DNA of 34,577 nucleotides from Chlamydiota bacterium (GTDB lineage Bacteria > Chlamydiota > Chlamydiia > Chlamydiales > Parachlamydiaceae), in contig JABDCX010000021.1 of assembly GCA_013287915.1 (NCBI GenBank), forward strand, positions 1 to 34,577, written 5' to 3'. The first letter of the stretch is position 1. Each line of letters opens with the position of its first letter. Below are positions 31,108 to 34,577 of the stretch, one piece after another. The notes below the pieces were generated by a model. The model searched no databases and was not told where the DNA came from. It worked only from the letters and a program-made list of their open reading frames with translations. The position numbers and the translations under genes are program-made.

Positions 31108-33750
31108 ATGCTTCTAAAAAGAGCCGCTTACTTTTGCATGATCAGTTTTGTCCTCTTGTGTGTGCTAGAGGCTAATCCCATCTCCCATCTGGACCCCTCC
31201 TCTTCTGCAGGGCAGCAGGCCCTCACTACAGTATTAAAGGGGGATGCTTTGGCAGAAGTTTCTCTCTATCGACAAGCAACAGAGTATTACAACGAAGCCC
31301 TAACTGCTCTTTCAACACAACAACAAGAAGACTCTCTTGAAGATTTGCAGCTCCTACGCTCCTATGTTCTTTATCAACTTGCCCATGCGTATCTGAAAAG
31401 CGATCAGAGCGGTCTTGCGATTTCTGCATTGACTTCCCTCGTCTCACAAAATCCTCTCCATGCAGCAGAAAGACAAATCCACTACGACGCACACTATTTA
31501 CTGGGCATGGCTTACAAACACGGCCACGACGACTTAGCAGCTAAACGGGAATTCACTCTTTACATCGATGATACCCCTCAAACGCTGCGCACCCATGGAG
31601 AGGAAGCCTCATTTCAGTTGGGGTTGCTGTACTTTTTTGAAGGAGATATTGCCGCTGCATCTCGCATCTGGAAGCCGCTGCAAACTCAAACAAAAAACCC
31701 GCGCTTACAGTCCCTTTTGGACGTCTATCAAGCGCGCATTGCCCTTCTCAACCACCAAAAAGAAGCAGCCATTGCTCAGCTGCAAGCTCTCTCAAAAAAG
31801 GCTCACACTCGATTCGTCCAAGACGAAATTGATTACCTCATCGGTGAAACGTACTACGAGTTAGGCAATTACAGCAAAGCCACTGAGATCCTTCTAAAGC
31901 TTCTTACCTCCCCGCATGCTAAAGAGGAGCCATGGTACGCACAAGCAATTGACTATTTGGGACAATCTTCTCTCAAAATGGGACAGAGTGCAGGCTCCAC
32001 TCTTTCGGTGCAAAAAGAGCACCTGCTCCGCGCCAAAGACACGTTGAATCAACTCTACATGTATCACCCGAGCGAAAAAAGTGCCCTTGCTTTGGGCGAA
32101 GCGCTGATCCTTCTCGCTGAAAAATTTCCACAAGAAACCTATTATCAAGAAGCTAATCAACTCTTGACTGATGCGATGCTCATCACATCTCCTCAAGGAC
32201 GCTTACAAGCACTCCTCTTGCGCGCGCGCGGCGCCCCCACGCGCACTGAAAAAGAATCGCTCTATACAGAACTAGCGCGCCTCAGCCCATCCAAACGGGA
32301 CAAAATCTATGCCTTGAGCCAATTAGAAACAGCAGAGGCCAACAAATCAGCTCTTCAACTCTTCCAAGAAATCGGATCGAGCGAGGAAGAAATGCAGCAC
32401 ACGGATGAGCTCGCCTATCTACAAGGCGTGATCGCCAGCCGCCTTGCCTTTGGACCAGATCAAGCGGCTTATGGGGCTATTGCAGAGGAGGCGTTTACCC
32501 GAGCAGCAGAATCTCCTCAAAATATCTTTGCCGATAGGGCTCTCAAACAACTGGGAGCTCTCTACTACCAAACGGGAAAATTCAAAGAAGCGGAAGAAAC
32601 TTACCTTCGCCTTGCTAAAGAACATTCCCAGTCCGGTCTTTGTGCCGAAGGGTGGTTTTGGTCAGCGGTCTGTGCAGAAAAGCTTAAAAAAGACCCCTCT
32701 CTCATCAAAGAGCGCAAGCAACAAGTCTGGGAGAACTTTCCACACTCTCCCTATGCTCCAGAGGCATACCTGTCGATGTACACAACAGCTGAATACATTC
32801 AAGGCGGTCGGAGCACAATTAAACACTTGCAAAATTTCGTAGCTCAATTTCCCTCTTCACCACTTGTGATCGAAGCACATTATCTACTGGGAATGGATCT
32901 GAAGAGGGACAGAAAAACCGCCGAAGGGAAGTGGATCCGCAAAAAAAACCTCGCCGAAGCAATCGATGCCTTTCAGACAGTTGAAACACAATTTTCCCGA
33001 TTTTATCAGAAAGGGGGGATTCCTGACGAACAGCTCAACCATTTTACCAAAGTGCGCTACCAGGCAGCTTTGGAGAAGGCATTGGCAAATCTCGCCATTG
33101 CCAACGACTCTATGGGAGCCAAAAAGAAAATCTTTCTCGAGTATGCAGAGGGGGCTTTTCTCACTTTAAAAAGGGAACTTGAAGACACACAAAACTTTTT
33201 GGCTCAAATCCTCCTCCAAGACGCTCCGATTTCTCCTCTCTACGAAGAAGCCCTTTTTGGACTTGCACAAACATACCTTAAAGAAGGGAAAGATCTCGAG
33301 GCGGAAAAGCTCTTGACCTCTCTGCTCCAAAAATATGAAAGTGCTCAGATAGCGCGCAGCTATTACCTGTCGAGAGTGTGGTATGAGTTGGGGAGCGTAG
33401 CACTCAAAAAGAACCAAGTGAGACTTGCTCTACAAGCGTTTAAGAATGCCGAGGCTGCTGCAAAAGGTGGTCTTCTAAGTACAGATCAACGCCTCGACCT
33501 GTGGATCCAAAAAAGCCTTTGTTACCGTGCTTTAGGCGACTACGACCAAGCCCTTCTCATTTTATCAAAGACGATCAACGACGACGCCATCTCCTCGCTC
33601 CGCTTAAAAGCGATGTACTTGCGCGCCGAAACCTACGAGATGTCGGGCAAACCAGAACTCGCTCGGAAACAACTTGAGGCGTTGGCAAAAAAGGGCGGCT
33701 ATTGGGGAAAAGAATCTAACAATAAATTGGAGATGAGCCATGGACATTAA
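31108..33750 (+). CDS. Exported TPR-repeat protein upstream of exbB/exbD
   Basis: About 880 residues, nearly all tetratricopeptide-like helical repeats, for example AEVSLYRQATEYYNEALTAL, DEIDYLIGETYYELGNYSKA and ADRALKQLGALYYQTGKFKE, running from about residue 45 to the end. A hydrophobic segment AAYFCMISFVLLCVLEANP after MLLKR looks like a signal peptide, so ATG 31108 is preferred. ATG 31063 and ATG 31093 are in frame and none has a good ribosome site, so the start is uncertain. Its stop overlaps exbB by 11 bases. By context it may be a periplasmic scaffold for the Tol/Exb motor, as CpoB (YbgF) is in other bacteria, though it is far larger. The role is inference. Confidence 0.85.
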   Translation: MLLKRAAYFCMISFVLLCVLEANPISHLDPSSSAGQQALTTVLKGDALAEVSLYRQATEYYNEALTALSTQQQEDSLEDLQLLRSYVLYQLAHAYLKSDQSGLAISALTSLVSQNPLHAAERQIHYDAHYLLGMAYKHGHDDLAAKREFTLYIDDTPQTLRTHGEEASFQLGLLYFFEGDIAAASRIWKPLQTQTKNPRLQSLLDVYQARIALLNHQKEAAIAQLQALSKKAHTRFVQDEIDYLIGETYYELGNYSKATEILLKLLTSPHAKEEPWYAQAIDYLGQSSLKMGQSAGSTLSVQKEHLLRAKDTLNQLYMYHPSEKSALALGEALILLAEKFPQETYYQEANQLLTDAMLITSPQGRLQALLLRARGAPTRTEKESLYTELARLSPSKRDKIYALSQLETAEANKSALQLFQEIGSSEEEMQHTDELAYLQGVIASRLAFGPDQAAYGAIAEEAFTRAAESPQNIFADRALKQLGALYYQTGKFKEAEETYLRLAKEHSQSGLCAEGWFWSAVCAEKLKKDPSLIKERKQQVWENFPHSPYAPEAYLSMYTTAEYIQGGRSTIKHLQNFVAQFPSSPLVIEAHYLLGMDLKRDRKTAEGKWIRKKNLAEAIDAFQTVETQFSRFYQKGGIPDEQLNHFTKVRYQAALEKALANLAIANDSMGAKKKIFLEYAEGAFLTLKRELEDTQNFLAQILLQDAPISPLYEEALFGLAQTYLKEGKDLEAEKLLTSLLQKYESAQIARSYYLSRVWYELGSVALKKNQVRLALQAFKNAEAAAKGGLLSTDQRLDLWIQKSLCYRALGDYDQALLILSKTINDDAISSLRLKAMYLRAETYEMSGKPELARKQLEALAKKGGYWGKESNNKLEMSHGH

Positions 33751-34402
33751 TTTTTGCTTTACTCTGGCCTTTTTCGAAGGGCTTTTTGCCTATAACTCCA
33801 ACTGGAACATCATTCTCCTCATCATCGGAGGGTGTTCGATCTTGAGCTTTACCATCTTCATCGAAAGGCTCATCCACCTCAACCAATCGGAAGTGGACGC
33901 AAACAAATTCATCATCCATATGAGAAAATCGATCAAAGAAAATAACATCGTCGAAGCTGTGGGGGTTTGCGAAAATACCGGTGGCACTATTGCCAACATC
34001 ATTAAAGCTGGCTTGGTCAAGCACAACCGAGGAAAAGAACAAATCGAAAACGCGATGGAAGTGGCGGGACTAGTCGAGATTGCGCATTTAGAGCGCAATG
34101 CCAAAATCTTGTCGATCATCGGGTACATCACGCCGCTGATCGGGCTCCTGGGCACGGTGTTGGGATTTATCCAAGCATTTTCCGAAATGCGGATGAGCGG
34201 CCTCGTCGACATTTCGGCCACCCGCATTGGTGAAGCGATGGAATATGCCCTTGTCACGACTGCAGCTGGCCTTGTCGTCGCTATTCCCTCGATTTTGGCC
34301 TATAACTACATTGTCAGTCGAGTGGAGGGATTTATCTTAGAGATCCAAACGACCTCTTCTGCAGTTGTTGACCTTTTGGTAGACCGAGATGATGATTTAT
34401 GA
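33740..34402 (+). CDS. exbB: MotA/TolQ/ExbB family proton channel protein
   Basis: A 220-residue inner-membrane protein with three hydrophobic helices (about 22-42, 125-150, 170-195) and the family core ILSIIGYITPLIGLLGTVLGFI and TTAAGLVVAIPSILAYNYI. It forms with the ExbD/TolR product a proton-driven motor that energises outer-membrane processes. GGAG lies 7 bases before ATG 33740, within the end of the TPR gene. The partner gene overlaps its stop by ATGA. ExbB or TolQ cannot be separated by sequence alone; the C. trachomatis gene at this position is called exbB. Confidence 0.92.
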   Translation: MDINFCFTLAFFEGLFAYNSNWNIILLIIGGCSILSFTIFIERLIHLNQSEVDANKFIIHMRKSIKENNIVEAVGVCENTGGTIANIIKAGLVKHNRGKEQIENAMEVAGLVEIAHLERNAKILSIIGYITPLIGLLGTVLGFIQAFSEMRMSGLVDISATRIGEAMEYALVTTAAGLVVAIPSILAYNYIVSRVEGFILEIQTTSSAVVDLLVDRDDDL

Positions 34403-34577
34403 AGTTCAAAACCAATCTAAAAGTCTCTAATACCCTGATCGATATGACGCCGCTCGTCGACGTCATTTTTTTGATGCTGATCTTCTTTATCGTCACTTCC
34501 GATATCCTCCCCTTAAAATCGCTGCACATCGAAAATCCCACTCTCGACAAAAACTCCGCTCCCCTGACAACCCAAAT
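34399..34577 (+). CDS. exbD: ExbD/TolR family protein, 5' part, cut by right edge
   Basis: 59 codons are visible. A short cytoplasmic N-terminus is followed by one membrane helix in DMTPLVDVIFLMLIFFIVTS, whose Asp (in PLVDV) is the proton-carrying residue of ExbD/TolR. The periplasmic domain begins at about residue 37 and runs off the window. The ATG overlaps the exbB stop (ATGA), so the pair is translationally coupled. Confidence 0.92.
   Translation, partial: MKFKTNLKVSNTLIDMTPLVDVIFLMLIFFIVTSDILPLKSLHIENPTLDKNSAPLTTQ

Overview
The window looks like chromosome from a member of the phylum Chlamydiota outside the classical Chlamydiaceae, that is, an environmental chlamydia of the Simkania/Waddlia/Parachlamydia kind. 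Seen directly: a histone H1-like Hc1 gene, a chlamydial-type soluble glycerol-3-phosphate acyltransferase, three MOMP-like outer-membrane barrels and a very cysteine-rich exported protein. Known from memory of Chlamydia trachomatis: the orders cafE(rng)-plsB-insulinase protease (CT808-CT807-CT806), ygcA-hctA (CT742-CT743) and exbB-exbD (CT596-CT597) also occur there. The exact genus is inference.

Layout. 1-487 is the 5' part of an unrecognised minus-strand gene running off the left edge. 643-7502 (+) holds a small unknown gene, then RNase G/E, plsB and an exported M16 protease (tightly joined), then TerC. 7503-7932 carries no gene but a set of inverted, REP-like palindromic repeats. A small coiled-coil gene (7933-8244) converges on a six-gene minus-strand operon read 16901 to 8230: gnd, an ADP-forming acyl-CoA synthetase fused to a GNAT domain, a CCA/poly(A) polymerase, a SpoU rRNA methyltransferase, rsgA and eno. 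Most of its junctions are ATGA or GTGA overlaps.

17092-20784 (+) is a tandem array of three paralogous MOMP-like proteins, each with its own leader and a terminator or hairpin. It converges on a minus-strand exported protein with a Met/Asn-rich linker and a Cys/Tyr repeat domain (20976-21578). A divergently transcribed hot-dog thioesterase follows.

22160-27779 (-) is a five-gene acyl-CoA operon: VLCAD-like acyl-CoA dehydrogenase, MCC/AtuC-type carboxyltransferase, AtuA (DUF1446), a separate AtuA C-terminal domain protein, and a short LiuC/AtuE-like crotonase. It resembles the Liu/Atu (leucine, acyclic terpene) degradation logic, which I do not know to be described for chlamydiae. No biotin-carrying alpha subunit is present here. 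Together with the ADP-forming synthetase and the thioesterase it gives the window an acyl-CoA catabolic theme.

27851-34577: an RlmCD-type rRNA methyltransferase shares a very compact overlapping promoter region with a divergent exported ATP-grasp-like protein; then hctA (-), and a TPR-exbB/tolQ-exbD/tolR operon (+) cut by the right edge. No tRNA, rRNA, insertion sequence or CRISPR array was recognised.
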